The notes beneath the pieces are model-generated. The model worked only from the letters and a program-made list of their open reading frames with translations. It made no database searches and had not been told where the DNA came from. Of a DNA stretch of 64,000 nucleotides, positions 16,824-25,207 are shown piece after piece. Every line of letters begins with the position of its first letter. Position 1 is the first letter of the stretch. The position numbers and the translations under genes were made by a program. The DNA comes from Kangiella sediminilitoris (GTDB taxonomy: Bacteria > Pseudomonadota > Gammaproteobacteria > Enterobacterales > Kangiellaceae), in contig NZ_CP012418.1 in assembly GCF_001708405.1 (NCBI RefSeq), positions 434,001-498,000 of the forward strand, given 5' to 3'.

Positions 16824-17498
16824 TTAACGTGCAATAGTCATTTCAAGGCGAGAGCCAACGCTTTGTGCGCTGTCCGCTAAATCGCCGATGTAACGTATAA
16901 CCTTATACATGAACATCACCGCGACAGGTGGTAGTTCTTCTTCCTGCTCGAAAATTTTGAACAGTAAAGCTCGCTGTAGGTCATCTGTATCGTTCTCAAT
17001 GAGGTCAAGCTGTTCAATAAGCTCTTCAACCAGTGCTGCTTCACGACCACGGAAACCGGTAGCAAGCAGCTCGTCAAGCTCATTGATAGCCTTGTAAGCC
17101 TGCTTAGAGGCGTCTATGGAGCGTTGCAGTAATCCTAGAAGGTCTGCGTGTACATTTTCAGGAAATTCCATTTTTCGAGCGAAGACAACACCCGCAATAT
17201 CTCGAGAGATATTGGCGATTTTGTCTTGCTTGCTCAGTAGAGATAGCAGGTCTGTTCTTGCTACTGGCAAGAAAAGTCCCTTTGGTAGGTGCATACGAAG
17301 GTCATGCTTTAGATCATCAGCGTCGTTTTCTAGCTGGCGAATATTATCTTTGATTTTTTCGGCTTCCTGCCAGTCTTTGGCGATCGTCGCTTTGAAGAAC
17401 GGTATAAGCTGTTTAGCACACTCGTGTACTTTGCCCATATGGTCCTGCATTGGACGGATCGGTGATGACGCAAACATATCGAGTATCGAATTGGCCAT
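16824..17498 (-). CDS. DUF47/TIGR00153 PhoU-like phosphate transport accessory
   Basis: The 224-residue, mostly helical protein begins MANSILDMFASSPIRPMQDHMGKV and continues with the charged DUF47 helices (QLENDADDLKHDLRMHLPKGLFLPVARTDLL and the EQLDLIENDTDDLQRALL repeat). The paired END(A/T)DDL motifs resemble the metal-binding repeats of PhoU. TIGR00153 proteins occur directly upstream of Pit genes and are thought to control phosphate uptake. The two genes here are 31 bases apart on the same strand and almost certainly co-transcribed. Cytosolic location is inferred from lack of a signal or membrane segment. Confidence 0.9.
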   Translation of the reverse strand: MANSILDMFASSPIRPMQDHMGKVHECAKQLIPFFKATIAKDWQEAEKIKDNIRQLENDADDLKHDLRMHLPKGLFLPVARTDLLSLLSKQDKIANISRDIAGVVFARKMEFPENVHADLLGLLQRSIDASKQAYKAINELDELLATGFRGREAALVEELIEQLDLIENDTDDLQRALLFKIFEQEEELPPVAVMFMYKVIRYIGDLADSAQSVGSRLEMTIAR

Positions 17499-17657
17499 AT
17501 CTACCCCAGAACGGTTAAAAATGAATGAATTTTAGGGCAATATTATAGTTTAGATGAGCCGTGCTGGCTACAACTACCGTTTAAGGTATATCCAGAAATT
17601 ATTAGTGGATGAAAGAGGTGGAAGCGGAAGGTGCCTGTTATGCAACCTAATTAGAGT

Positions 17658-17686
17658 TTGGCAATAAACTTTTCGCACTGTAAACT
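17658..17686 (+). promoter_or_regulatory. Candidate sigma-70 promoter for ygiF
   Basis: TTGGCA (17658-17663), a 17-base spacer and TAAACT (17681-17686) match five of six and four of six consensus positions. It lies 36 bases before the ygiF ATG, which leaves room for a short leader. Seen in sequence only. Confidence 0.5.
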
Positions 17687-17721
17687 GAAGAAATGAGTTT
17701 GCTATAAAGCAAGTAAAAACA

Positions 17722-19251
17722 ATGTCGATCGAAATAGAATTAAAGCTATCAGCAAGCACCGAGACAATTCAGCTGGTCAAGCGATGGTTAGCGGAAATGG
17801 GAGCCTCAGAAGGAAGTTCCGCTGAACTTGAGTGGGAGCAGAAATATCTCCATAACACCTATTATGATACAAAAAATCACCGTCTAAGAGCGACTAATAT
17901 TGGTTTACGTGTTCGCAAGGATGGCGATCGCTTTATTCAATCCGTGAAATCCGCTGGGCGTGTAGTAGGCGGATTGTATCAGCGTAATGAAGCTGAGAAC
18001 GACTTGCCGGATGATGAGCTACAGCTTGACCTGGTAACGGAACCCTACCTGATGATTCTGCTGGAAGAGGCAGAGGAAGAAGACGGACCATTGGCGCCCA
18101 TCTTCAGCACTAATTTTTATCGAGATGTTGCCATCATAAATGTTGATGGGGCTGTTATCGAGGCTGCACTGGATCAGGGGCAGATTAGTTGTGTGGAGGG
18201 CATAGATGAAAAGCCAAGAGATCTGTGTGAGGTTGAGCTTGAGCTAAAGGAAGGCGAAGATGCGAGTATTTTATTCGAACTTGGAGAGAAGCTGATCGGT
18301 GAATTTGGCCTGGTATTGGATAGCGAGAGCAAGGCCGAACGTGGCTATCGAATGTGTCGTTCTGCTCCAGAGCATACGAAACGACTCGATCTGGTGAACC
18401 TGACCTCTAAAACTTCGGCAGAAGGTGCTTTTGAAAGTATTGCTCACAAAGGACTGGGGCATTGGCAGCATTATATTAAAAGAATTAAGCGTGAGCCGAG
18501 TATTGAAGCCGTGCTACAGCTCAATAGAGCCCTGATGTTTATGCAGACCATGTATTCGGTTTTCGCTGCAGTTATTCCAAGACATAGTTTGATTCACTTG
18601 CGTCGTGACTGGCGTGAAATAACACAGAGGTTTTCTAAGCTCTACACCATTGCAGAAGAAATTAACTGGTTGAAAAGCAGTAAGCTGTATGGTTTTCATT
18701 ATGCTGAACTGGCGACACTGGAAGAGGGGCTTGAAAAGTCTTTTATAGAAGAGCATAAGCACTTTGTAGAGTATCTGAATACGCCATCCTATAATCTGAA
18801 GCTTCTAACCTTTTCTCGATGGCTTTATATGAAAGAGTGGCGCGAAGCCTTGAGTGATAGCGAGCAGAAAAAAATTCTTAAAAAAGAAGTATTTCCATAT
18901 GCAATCAAGCAATTGCAGCACCTACTGAGAGACTTGAAACGTCATTTGTCGGATAAGGTCACTCTCAGTAAAAAAGAATATATTCACTATCTTCCTAAAA
19001 TGTTACGAACGCTGGATATTGGCTTATTTTTTGGAAGCTTATTCGATGATCGCGCGCGTAGAGATTATCGACGAGGCTGGGCCGATATAGTGGCTAATAT
19101 TCAACTATTGCAACAGCTGGTGTATTTAGAAAAGGCACTGGAAGCTGAAGGGGTTGAAGACCCATTGTTGGAAGAGACGGAAACAGAAACCTTGGTCGTG
19201 CTAAAGGGCATGCGTGAAGAAGCGTTAGCGCGTAATCCGTACTGGAATTAG
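17722..19251 (+). CDS. ygiF: CYTH-CHAD protein, YgiF-like inorganic triphosphatase
   Basis: The 509-residue protein starts with the CYTH signature ExExK (MSIEIELKL, residues 4-8). The CYTH barrel continues to about residue 205 (YYDTKNHRLRATNIGLRVRKDGDRF; CEVELELKEGED). A helical CHAD domain fills roughly residues 220-500, with paired basic and histidine motifs (HYIKRIKREPS; HLRRDWREI; LRDLKRHLSDK) that bind polyphosphate in this family. E. coli YgiF hydrolyses inorganic triphosphate and its gene adjoins glnE. Here an M48/LemA pair lies between ygiF and glnE. A candidate promoter lies at 17658-17686. Confidence 0.9.
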   Translation: MSIEIELKLSASTETIQLVKRWLAEMGASEGSSAELEWEQKYLHNTYYDTKNHRLRATNIGLRVRKDGDRFIQSVKSAGRVVGGLYQRNEAENDLPDDELQLDLVTEPYLMILLEEAEEEDGPLAPIFSTNFYRDVAIINVDGAVIEAALDQGQISCVEGIDEKPRDLCEVELELKEGEDASILFELGEKLIGEFGLVLDSESKAERGYRMCRSAPEHTKRLDLVNLTSKTSAEGAFESIAHKGLGHWQHYIKRIKREPSIEAVLQLNRALMFMQTMYSVFAAVIPRHSLIHLRRDWREITQRFSKLYTIAEEINWLKSSKLYGFHYAELATLEEGLEKSFIEEHKHFVEYLNTPSYNLKLLTFSRWLYMKEWREALSDSEQKKILKKEVFPYAIKQLQHLLRDLKRHLSDKVTLSKKEYIHYLPKMLRTLDIGLFFGSLFDDRARRDYRRGWADIVANIQLLQQLVYLEKALEAEGVEDPLLEETETETLVVLKGMREEALARNPYWN

Positions 19252-19261
19252 GCGGTAATTA

Positions 19262-19276
19262 GCGGGCGGTGCCCGC
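19262..19276 (+). terminator. Short GC-rich hairpin between convergent ygiF and M48 genes
   Basis: GCGGGC and GCCCGC form a six-bp stem with a GGT loop, 11 bases after the ygiF stop and just before the 3' end of the convergent M48 gene. The trailing run is only ATTT, so it may be a weak terminator. Confidence 0.45.
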
Positions 19277-19278
19277 AT

Positions 19279-21243
19279 TTAAGCTTTGTTTAGATGTTTA
19301 TTTGCTGACTCAATCGCCTCTTTTTGACTTTCTTCAATAATCGGTGGAATAGGGCAGTCGAGACATTCCGCAATCGCTCTAAGTAGCTCTAGTTCCTGAT
19401 GTCGAATCACTCCATCCTGTTTGATTGCTTCTTCAAGCCCATTAAGCAGAGGTTTTTTCAGCATAGGGGACAGGCGACGTAATTTGTTCAACGCCTGATG
19501 GAACTGTTCTGCGTTAAAATCTTTTTCCAGAAGTTCGCGTTCGCTCGAAATCATACCATCAAAGACCTGACGGAATACGGCCTTTTTATTTTCCATTTCT
19601 TGGCCGCTTGAGTGAATAACGGTTGATAGTAATACCTGTAACTCTTCATCAACTTTATTAAAGCGGGTGATGGATTTGCTGCCTTGCTGCTCTCTTCCGA
19701 TTAAATTTTTGTGGATGAGACAGTAAAGAACATACTCGAAAGGACTGACGTGCTGATCCTGATGAATCAATTTTCTGAGTAATCTGAAAAATTGCTGGCT
19801 CTCGGCTTTTGACAGTCTGCGTAAGCTGGGCATCGCCAAATCGAGAATAGCGAGACGGAGTTGGCGCTGATCTCTGGTGATCGAACTGGCAAGCTCCAAT
19901 ATTTTATCGCTACTTTGTTCGCCATATACCTGTGATATTGAGTCCAGAGAGTTCTGTTCAACCTGTCCGTGATCACTCAGAAGTAAAGCGAACACCAGGT
20001 TTATGGCGCTGTTACTTGAGTGAGAGCCGTGAGCAGCATTTTTAATTAGATCTGGAAGAGCCAGTAGTAAGGCACCTGCTGCGTGCATGTGCAAATTAGT
20101 CGGCTTGCCAATGGTGTCTGCTAACCCTCCAATATCAAATACGCCATTTTTGTTATTACTGGAAGCTTCTTCTTTCGGCGCTGTCGCCTGCTCCTTCTTG
20201 CGTTGCTGTTCTTCTATAAATTGTGTTTCCATGTTTTCCCATCCAGGCATAATAGCTTCCAGACGGTTTTCAATCGGCGGATGTGTGGCCAGACTGTTAA
20301 AGCTCAGCTTGATAGGTTCTGAAATACACATGTGGCTAGTTTCTTCAGCATGCGAGTTGCTGAGCAACGAGCCCTGATGTTTTATTTTGATAAAAGCCCC
20401 GGCTAGACCTTCGTTATCTCTGGAGTATTGAACGGCTGAAGCATCGGCCAGATATTCACGCTGTCGGGAGATAGCCGCCTTGATTAATCGACCGAAAAAC
20501 AGTCCGATTGATCCTATTGCGTAAATCGACACACCGATGAGGATTATGGCTACTACTATGCCGCCACTTTCCTTGCTGCTACGGGTCCTTCCTCCATAGC
20601 GAAAGGCCCGCATGATGAAGTAACCGGCCTGACCGAGAATTAATATGCCTGCGAGTATGCTGATCAGTCGAACATTAATCCGCATATCAGCATTAAAAAT
20701 ATGACTGAACTCATGAGCGACCACACCCTGGAGCTCCTGTCGAGAGAGTTGCTCCAAAGCCCCTCGAGTCACCACCATGACCGTATCAGCAGTCTCTATT
20801 CCAGCGACAAAAGCATTGATGGCATCTTCCTGATCCATGACATAAACGGTGGGTACAGCTGTGCCTGATGCAATAGACATTTCCTCAACTACGTTCAGTA
20901 GCTGTCTTTCCTGGAGGTCGTTTGTGTCAGGTAAAATTTCACGGGCATTAACCATCTGAGCTACGGATCTACCACCGCCCCTCAAGGTAATCCAACGGTA
21001 GAGGCTACCCAGGATTATTAGCGCAAGGGAGCCAAAAGTAATGATATAAAACCAGCTTTCGGTAAACCATTGGCTGAGAGGGATACCCTGGCCCTCGGCA
21101 TTGGAGCTGAAACCACTGAGATTGAACAATCCCCATAGCGCGAAGTTCAGTGCAACGACGATTAATATGACGGCACTCAGGAAGTAGAAAACAAGCAGCT
21201 TGGTTTTACGCCGAGCTGCTTCCTGATGTTCAAAGAAATCCAT
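19279..21243 (-). CDS. M48-family (HtpX-like) membrane metallopeptidase with C-terminal extension
   Basis: This 654-residue protein has two N-terminal transmembrane helices (about 17-42 and 65-85), the zinc motif HEFSH at residues 177-181 (VVAHEFSHIFNADMRIN), further helices at about 193-213 and 228-252, and the second M48 element REYLADASAVQYS. HtpX-type proteases degrade damaged inner-membrane proteins. Canonical HtpX has about 290 residues; the extra 300 here are soluble, with a helical region (LSKAESQQFFRLLRKLIHQD) that loosely recalls TerB-like domains, though I am unsure. It lies 22 bases downstream of lemA, a common partnership that suggests one membrane complex. Confidence 0.88.
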   Translation of the reverse strand: MDFFEHQEAARRKTKLLVFYFLSAVILIVVALNFALWGLFNLSGFSSNAEGQGIPLSQWFTESWFYIITFGSLALIILGSLYRWITLRGGGRSVAQMVNAREILPDTNDLQERQLLNVVEEMSIASGTAVPTVYVMDQEDAINAFVAGIETADTVMVVTRGALEQLSRQELQGVVAHEFSHIFNADMRINVRLISILAGILILGQAGYFIMRAFRYGGRTRSSKESGGIVVAIILIGVSIYAIGSIGLFFGRLIKAAISRQREYLADASAVQYSRDNEGLAGAFIKIKHQGSLLSNSHAEETSHMCISEPIKLSFNSLATHPPIENRLEAIMPGWENMETQFIEEQQRKKEQATAPKEEASSNNKNGVFDIGGLADTIGKPTNLHMHAAGALLLALPDLIKNAAHGSHSSNSAINLVFALLLSDHGQVEQNSLDSISQVYGEQSSDKILELASSITRDQRQLRLAILDLAMPSLRRLSKAESQQFFRLLRKLIHQDQHVSPFEYVLYCLIHKNLIGREQQGSKSITRFNKVDEELQVLLSTVIHSSGQEMENKKAVFRQVFDGMISSERELLEKDFNAEQFHQALNKLRRLSPMLKKPLLNGLEEAIKQDGVIRHQELELLRAIAECLDCPIPPIIEESQKEAIESANKHLNKA

Positions 21244-21265
21244 AGTTTATTGTGGCTACAAGATT

Positions 21266-21859
21266 TTAGTCGAAAGAGACTTTAACCGACTCGCGAACCT
21301 GCTCGTCTTCAACTTCAAATAACTCTGCTTCCACAAAGCCAAAAGGGTTAGCAATAAAGTTATTAGGAACCTGTTCTCGGTAGGTGTTGTATTGCATCAC
21401 GGCATCGTTATAGGCCTGGCGTGCAAAAGCAATTTTGTTCTCGGTGGTGCTCAGCTCTTCCATCAGCTGTTCCATGGTTTGATTCGCCTTGAGATCGGGA
21501 TAAGACTCGGATAGAGCGAACAGACGTCCTAACGCACCGGTTAACTGTCCTTCAGCCTGGTTTAGGTGCTTGATAGCATCTGGATCGTCAGGGTGGGCTG
21601 CTGCCTCCTGGTTGGCAGATACGGCACTGTTGCGCGCACTGATTACAGCTTCCAAAGTTTCTTTTTCATGCTTCATGTAACCTTTCGCAGTTTCGACCAG
21701 GTTAGGAATAAGATCGTAGCGACGGTTTAGTTGAACATCGATTTGTGCAAAGGCATTTTTGAAGCGGTTACGAAGTGTAACCAGTTTGTTGTAGATGCCG
21801 ATAAAAAACAGCACTAAAGCTACGATGATCACTAATGTGATGATGGTGCCCATACCCAT
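21266..21859 (-). CDS. lemA: LemA family membrane protein
   Basis: The 197-residue protein has one N-terminal transmembrane helix (IITLVIIVALVLFFIGIYNKL) and then the conserved LemA helical core: RFKNAFAQIDVQLNRRYDLI, PNLVETAKGYMKHEKETLE, and the later FARQAYNDAVMQYNTYREQ followed by PNNFIANPFGF. The function is not settled; LemA proteins are often encoded next to membrane metallopeptidases or TPM-domain proteins and may act as adaptors. Here it is the first gene of a pair with the M48 protease. The N-out topology with a cytosolic tail is not resolved by sequence. Confidence 0.92.
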   Translation of the reverse strand: MGMGTIITLVIIVALVLFFIGIYNKLVTLRNRFKNAFAQIDVQLNRRYDLIPNLVETAKGYMKHEKETLEAVISARNSAVSANQEAAAHPDDPDAIKHLNQAEGQLTGALGRLFALSESYPDLKANQTMEQLMEELSTTENKIAFARQAYNDAVMQYNTYREQVPNNFIANPFGFVEAELFEVEDEQVRESVKVSFD

Positions 21860-22063
21860 AACAACTGACTCCTTATAATAATTAGCTATTTAATCCTAGC
21901 AGTGTGCCATAATTTAAACTAGATTGATTTTGTAAACAACTGTAATTATCTGATTTTCAATAAGTTATAATGCCAAAAATGAATCGCCAGATTGAATTAT
22001 GAATGGTATCGACGTATGGTCGTACTGTTTGTTCCTTGAACATGTGATAAGCCTTGAAGCTCT

Positions 22064-24949
22064 ATGAAAAAGAATTTAAAAATACCAGCAAAATTAGAGA
22101 CTACCTCAGAACAACGTTTTTCTGAGTGGCAGCAAGCCGTATCGGATGACAGTTTATATGATGCTGTGCTGGTGACCTGGTTATTAACCGCCAGTGATTA
22201 TATATATCGGTGGGCCATTAAATATCCGCAGTGGCTGTTGGATGCGATAGAAGCAGTATCTATCGAGCAGGGATTGAGCAAGCTCCCGGAAGAGTTTGAA
22301 CTGTCACTCACAGAGTTTGATATGAAACAACGGCTTCGACAGAAGCGACATTATTGGTCAGTGATTATTGCGGTTCAGGATATTCTTGATCGAATAGATA
22401 TCAAATCTATTACCTTTTATCAGTCAACGTTAGCCGATATTTTAATTCAGGCCGCTTATCGGTGGTCTGAGCATCAGCTTCACCAGCAATATGGAGTTCC
22501 TAGAGGTAAAGGCGGTGCACAACAGGAACTTTTAATTCTGGCTATGGGGAAGCTGGGTGGACGTGAGTTGAACTTTTCGTCGGACATTGATTTAATTTTC
22601 ACCTTTCCAGAGGATGGAGAAACCGATCATGAGAGCCGACCCATTGAAAATCAAAAATTTTTCGTTCGTCTGGGCCAGAAGCTAATCAGTCTACTATCGG
22701 ATATCACTTATGATGGTTTTGTATATCGGGTAGATATGCGACTACGACCATACGGTCAGAGCGGCGCTTTGGTGGCAAACTTCAATGCATTGCAGGATTA
22801 CTATGTCGAGCAGGGCCGAGAATGGGAACGCTTCGCTATGATCAAGGCGCGCGTTTTGAACGGTCATGATGATAATCGAGCTGAGTTAGAAAGTATTATT
22901 CGTCCATTCAGTTATCGTCGATACATTGATTTCAGTGTGCTCGAATCCATTCGTCAGCTAAAACAGAAAATCGCAAGTGAGTTACTTCGTAAAGATACAC
23001 AAGGAAATATCAAGCTGGGTGATGGAGGTATCCGCGAACTGGAGTTTATCGTACAGTCGTTACAGCTCATCAGTGGCGGACGCTACCCGGTGTTGCAGAC
23101 AAAAAACTGGTGGAATAGTCTGGATGTGTTAAAGGTTAAAGAGCTGCTGCCTGTAAAAGAAAGTCACCATCTTAAAAAGGCTTATGAATTTTTGCGTGTG
23201 TTGGAAAATGCTCTTCAAATACATGATGAAAAGCAGACACAAGAATTACCCGTGGATAAGAACGTAAGAGCTCAGATCAGTATAATGATGGGAGCAACCA
23301 GCTGGGACGATTTAACTCAGGAGCTGGAGCAGCATCAAAGCAGGGTTGCACAATTCTTTAAAGGACTGTTTCACGACCCCCACGAAGAAGAAGGAATGGA
23401 TGCAGAATATGAAAAGCTGTCTAGCTGGATAGAAGGTGATGTAAAAGATGCTGATAAACAGGATTTGCTAGAGCAGTTTAAGATCACCGAAGATATGGTT
23501 GAGGATATAAAAAGTTTCCGCTCGGAATTTTCCGATCGAAAGATTGGTAGCCGGGGACTGACTCGACTGGATCAGTTATTGCCCCACCTTCTCATCGAGA
23601 CTGCTAGTCAGCCAGAGCCTAACATGACTTTGCAGCGCTGTACCGAGTTATTGAGAGGAATTGGTCGCCGTACAGCCTACTTTGAAATGCTTGCAGAAAA
23701 TTTGCCTGTGCTGGAATATCTGGTTCAGCTGGTTTCTCAGTCGCGTTGGCTTGCCAAGCAAATGTCGATCTATCCTTCTTTGCTTGATGAACTCTTATTT
23801 CCAAGTAATCTGGGAAAGCAGTTGAGCAAAGATGATCTGGCTAATCAGTTGAGACAGGCTCTAATTCGCATCGAGCTGGATGATATTGAGGAGCAGTTGA
23901 TAGCTCTCGGCGGGTTTAAACAAGCCAGCCAATTCAAAATCGCTGCGGGAGACTTGACTGGTCGCTTTGATATCAGTGCTGTTTCCCAGCAGTTAACTGA
24001 CTTGGCGGAAGTGATTGTTGACTATCTATTACAGTTAGCCTGGCGAGAAACAGTAGCGAAGTTTGGAGCCCCTCCTGGTTGTGAGGAGGGTTTTGCCTCA
24101 GGCTTTTTAGTCCTGGGCTATGGCAAGTTGGGCGGTGATGAGCTGGGGTATGGCTCTGATCTTGATTTGGTGTTTTTGTATCAGGGTGACCCTCAAACTC
24201 AGACCTCAGGAAGAGACAACAGCGGAGACAAGGCGCTTGAACTGCATCAGTTTTATACGCGGCTGGCACAAAGGTTAGTCCATTATCTCAGTACTAGAAC
24301 TCAGCAAGGTATCATGTATGAGGTAGACACTCGATTGCGTCCATCAGGCCGCTCTGGGATGCTGGTCAGTCATATCGATGCCTTCAAAAAATATCAGCAT
24401 AATGAAGCCTGGACCTGGGAACATCAGGCTCTGGTTCGAGCTCGTCCTGTAACAGGGGATGAACCTCTAAAGAATGAGTATATGCAATTGCGTGGAGATA
24501 TTTTGTCAAAATCTAAACCACCCCAGTCTGAGCATGATGACCTGGCGAAAGACGTGGTTAAGATGAGACAAAAAATGCGTAAGAATCTGGATAAGACTGA
24601 CAGTAAATTATGGGACATAAAACAAGGCTTGGGTGGCTTGGTTGATATTGAGTTCCTCGTACAGTACTGGGCTTTAAAACATTCGAGAGAACTGGTTAAT
24701 AAATTAAGCTCTTTTCATCAACTGCCGTTTAATAATGTTGACTGGTTACAACTTTTGGCAAAGTTTGGGTTTATTGATAATAAGAGCAGAGATCTGCTGG
24801 TTGACTGCTACCGTGTATTTCGCCAGATCAGTAATCATAATGCTTTACAGAATCAGCCATCGTTAATTGATAAAGCAGAACTCAACAGTGAAAGAGAACA
24901 GGTTTTGAATTTGTGGGATTCGACATTTGAAGCGGTCAATGTACAATGA
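22064..24949 (+). CDS. glnE: Glutamine synthetase adenylyltransferase/adenylyl-removing enzyme GlnE
   Basis: GlnE adenylylates glutamine synthetase when nitrogen is plentiful and removes AMP when it is scarce, under PII control. At 961 residues it is close to E. coli GlnE (946). Both nucleotidyltransferase domains are intact: the N-terminal deadenylylase has GKLGGRELNFSSDIDLIF (near 165-182) and the C-terminal adenylylase has GKLGGDELGYGSDLDLVF (near 686-703), each followed by a VD(M/T)RLRP motif. The linker between them holds the regulatory region. A perfect TATAAT at 21966-21971 may be its -10 but lacks a convincing -35. A small zinc protein gene follows after 27 bases. Confidence 0.97.
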   Translation: MKKNLKIPAKLETTSEQRFSEWQQAVSDDSLYDAVLVTWLLTASDYIYRWAIKYPQWLLDAIEAVSIEQGLSKLPEEFELSLTEFDMKQRLRQKRHYWSVIIAVQDILDRIDIKSITFYQSTLADILIQAAYRWSEHQLHQQYGVPRGKGGAQQELLILAMGKLGGRELNFSSDIDLIFTFPEDGETDHESRPIENQKFFVRLGQKLISLLSDITYDGFVYRVDMRLRPYGQSGALVANFNALQDYYVEQGREWERFAMIKARVLNGHDDNRAELESIIRPFSYRRYIDFSVLESIRQLKQKIASELLRKDTQGNIKLGDGGIRELEFIVQSLQLISGGRYPVLQTKNWWNSLDVLKVKELLPVKESHHLKKAYEFLRVLENALQIHDEKQTQELPVDKNVRAQISIMMGATSWDDLTQELEQHQSRVAQFFKGLFHDPHEEEGMDAEYEKLSSWIEGDVKDADKQDLLEQFKITEDMVEDIKSFRSEFSDRKIGSRGLTRLDQLLPHLLIETASQPEPNMTLQRCTELLRGIGRRTAYFEMLAENLPVLEYLVQLVSQSRWLAKQMSIYPSLLDELLFPSNLGKQLSKDDLANQLRQALIRIELDDIEEQLIALGGFKQASQFKIAAGDLTGRFDISAVSQQLTDLAEVIVDYLLQLAWRETVAKFGAPPGCEEGFASGFLVLGYGKLGGDELGYGSDLDLVFLYQGDPQTQTSGRDNSGDKALELHQFYTRLAQRLVHYLSTRTQQGIMYEVDTRLRPSGRSGMLVSHIDAFKKYQHNEAWTWEHQALVRARPVTGDEPLKNEYMQLRGDILSKSKPPQSEHDDLAKDVVKMRQKMRKNLDKTDSKLWDIKQGLGGLVDIEFLVQYWALKHSRELVNKLSSFHQLPFNNVDWLQLLAKFGFIDNKSRDLLVDCYRVFRQISNHNALQNQPSLIDKAELNSEREQVLNLWDSTFEAVNVQ

Positions 24950-24976
24950 ATTTAAAGACCTTAAAGGGAGCTGAAA

Positions 24977-25189
24977 GTGAGTGAAAAAATATCTAACCAG
25001 CAAGCGAATTCAAACCAGGCTGAGTCATCACCTCAGCAAAGGATTGAAGTTACTGCTGATGATCTTCCCATAAGTTGCCCTATGCCGGGGAAAACCTTAT
25101 GGAGTCAGCACCCAAGGGTATTTATCCCAGTAGAGAACGGTGAAGGCCACTGCCCATATTGTGGTAATCACTTTATTGTTAAATCCTAA
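24977..25189 (+). CDS. CHCC zinc-finger domain protein
   Basis: The 70-residue protein matches the zf-CHCC family in its C-terminal half: ISCPMPGKTLWSQHPRVFIP, then GHCPYCGNHF. The probable zinc ligands are the first Cys, the His of HPRVF and the two cysteines of CPYC. The family is related to the zinc subunit NDUFS6 of mitochondrial complex I, but the role of small bacterial members is unknown. The start is GTG at 24977 with a strong AAAGGGAG upstream. It lies between glnE and the aspartokinase gene, with gaps of 27 and about 18 bases, so a three-gene transcript is likely. Confidence 0.85.
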   Translation: MSEKISNQQANSNQAESSPQQRIEVTADDLPISCPMPGKTLWSQHPRVFIPVENGEGHCPYCGNHFIVKS

Positions 25190-25207
25190 AATCAACAAGT
25201 AGTGAGC

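Noticed and set aside
21930-21938. TTGTAAACA upstream of glnE, resembling a BirA half-site
   Set aside because: There is no partner half-site 16 bases away, and the genes nearby have no biotin role.
25190-25207. Possible lysine riboswitch before the aspartokinase gene
   Set aside because: Fewer than 20 bases separate it from the upstream zinc-finger gene, so no aptamer can fit.
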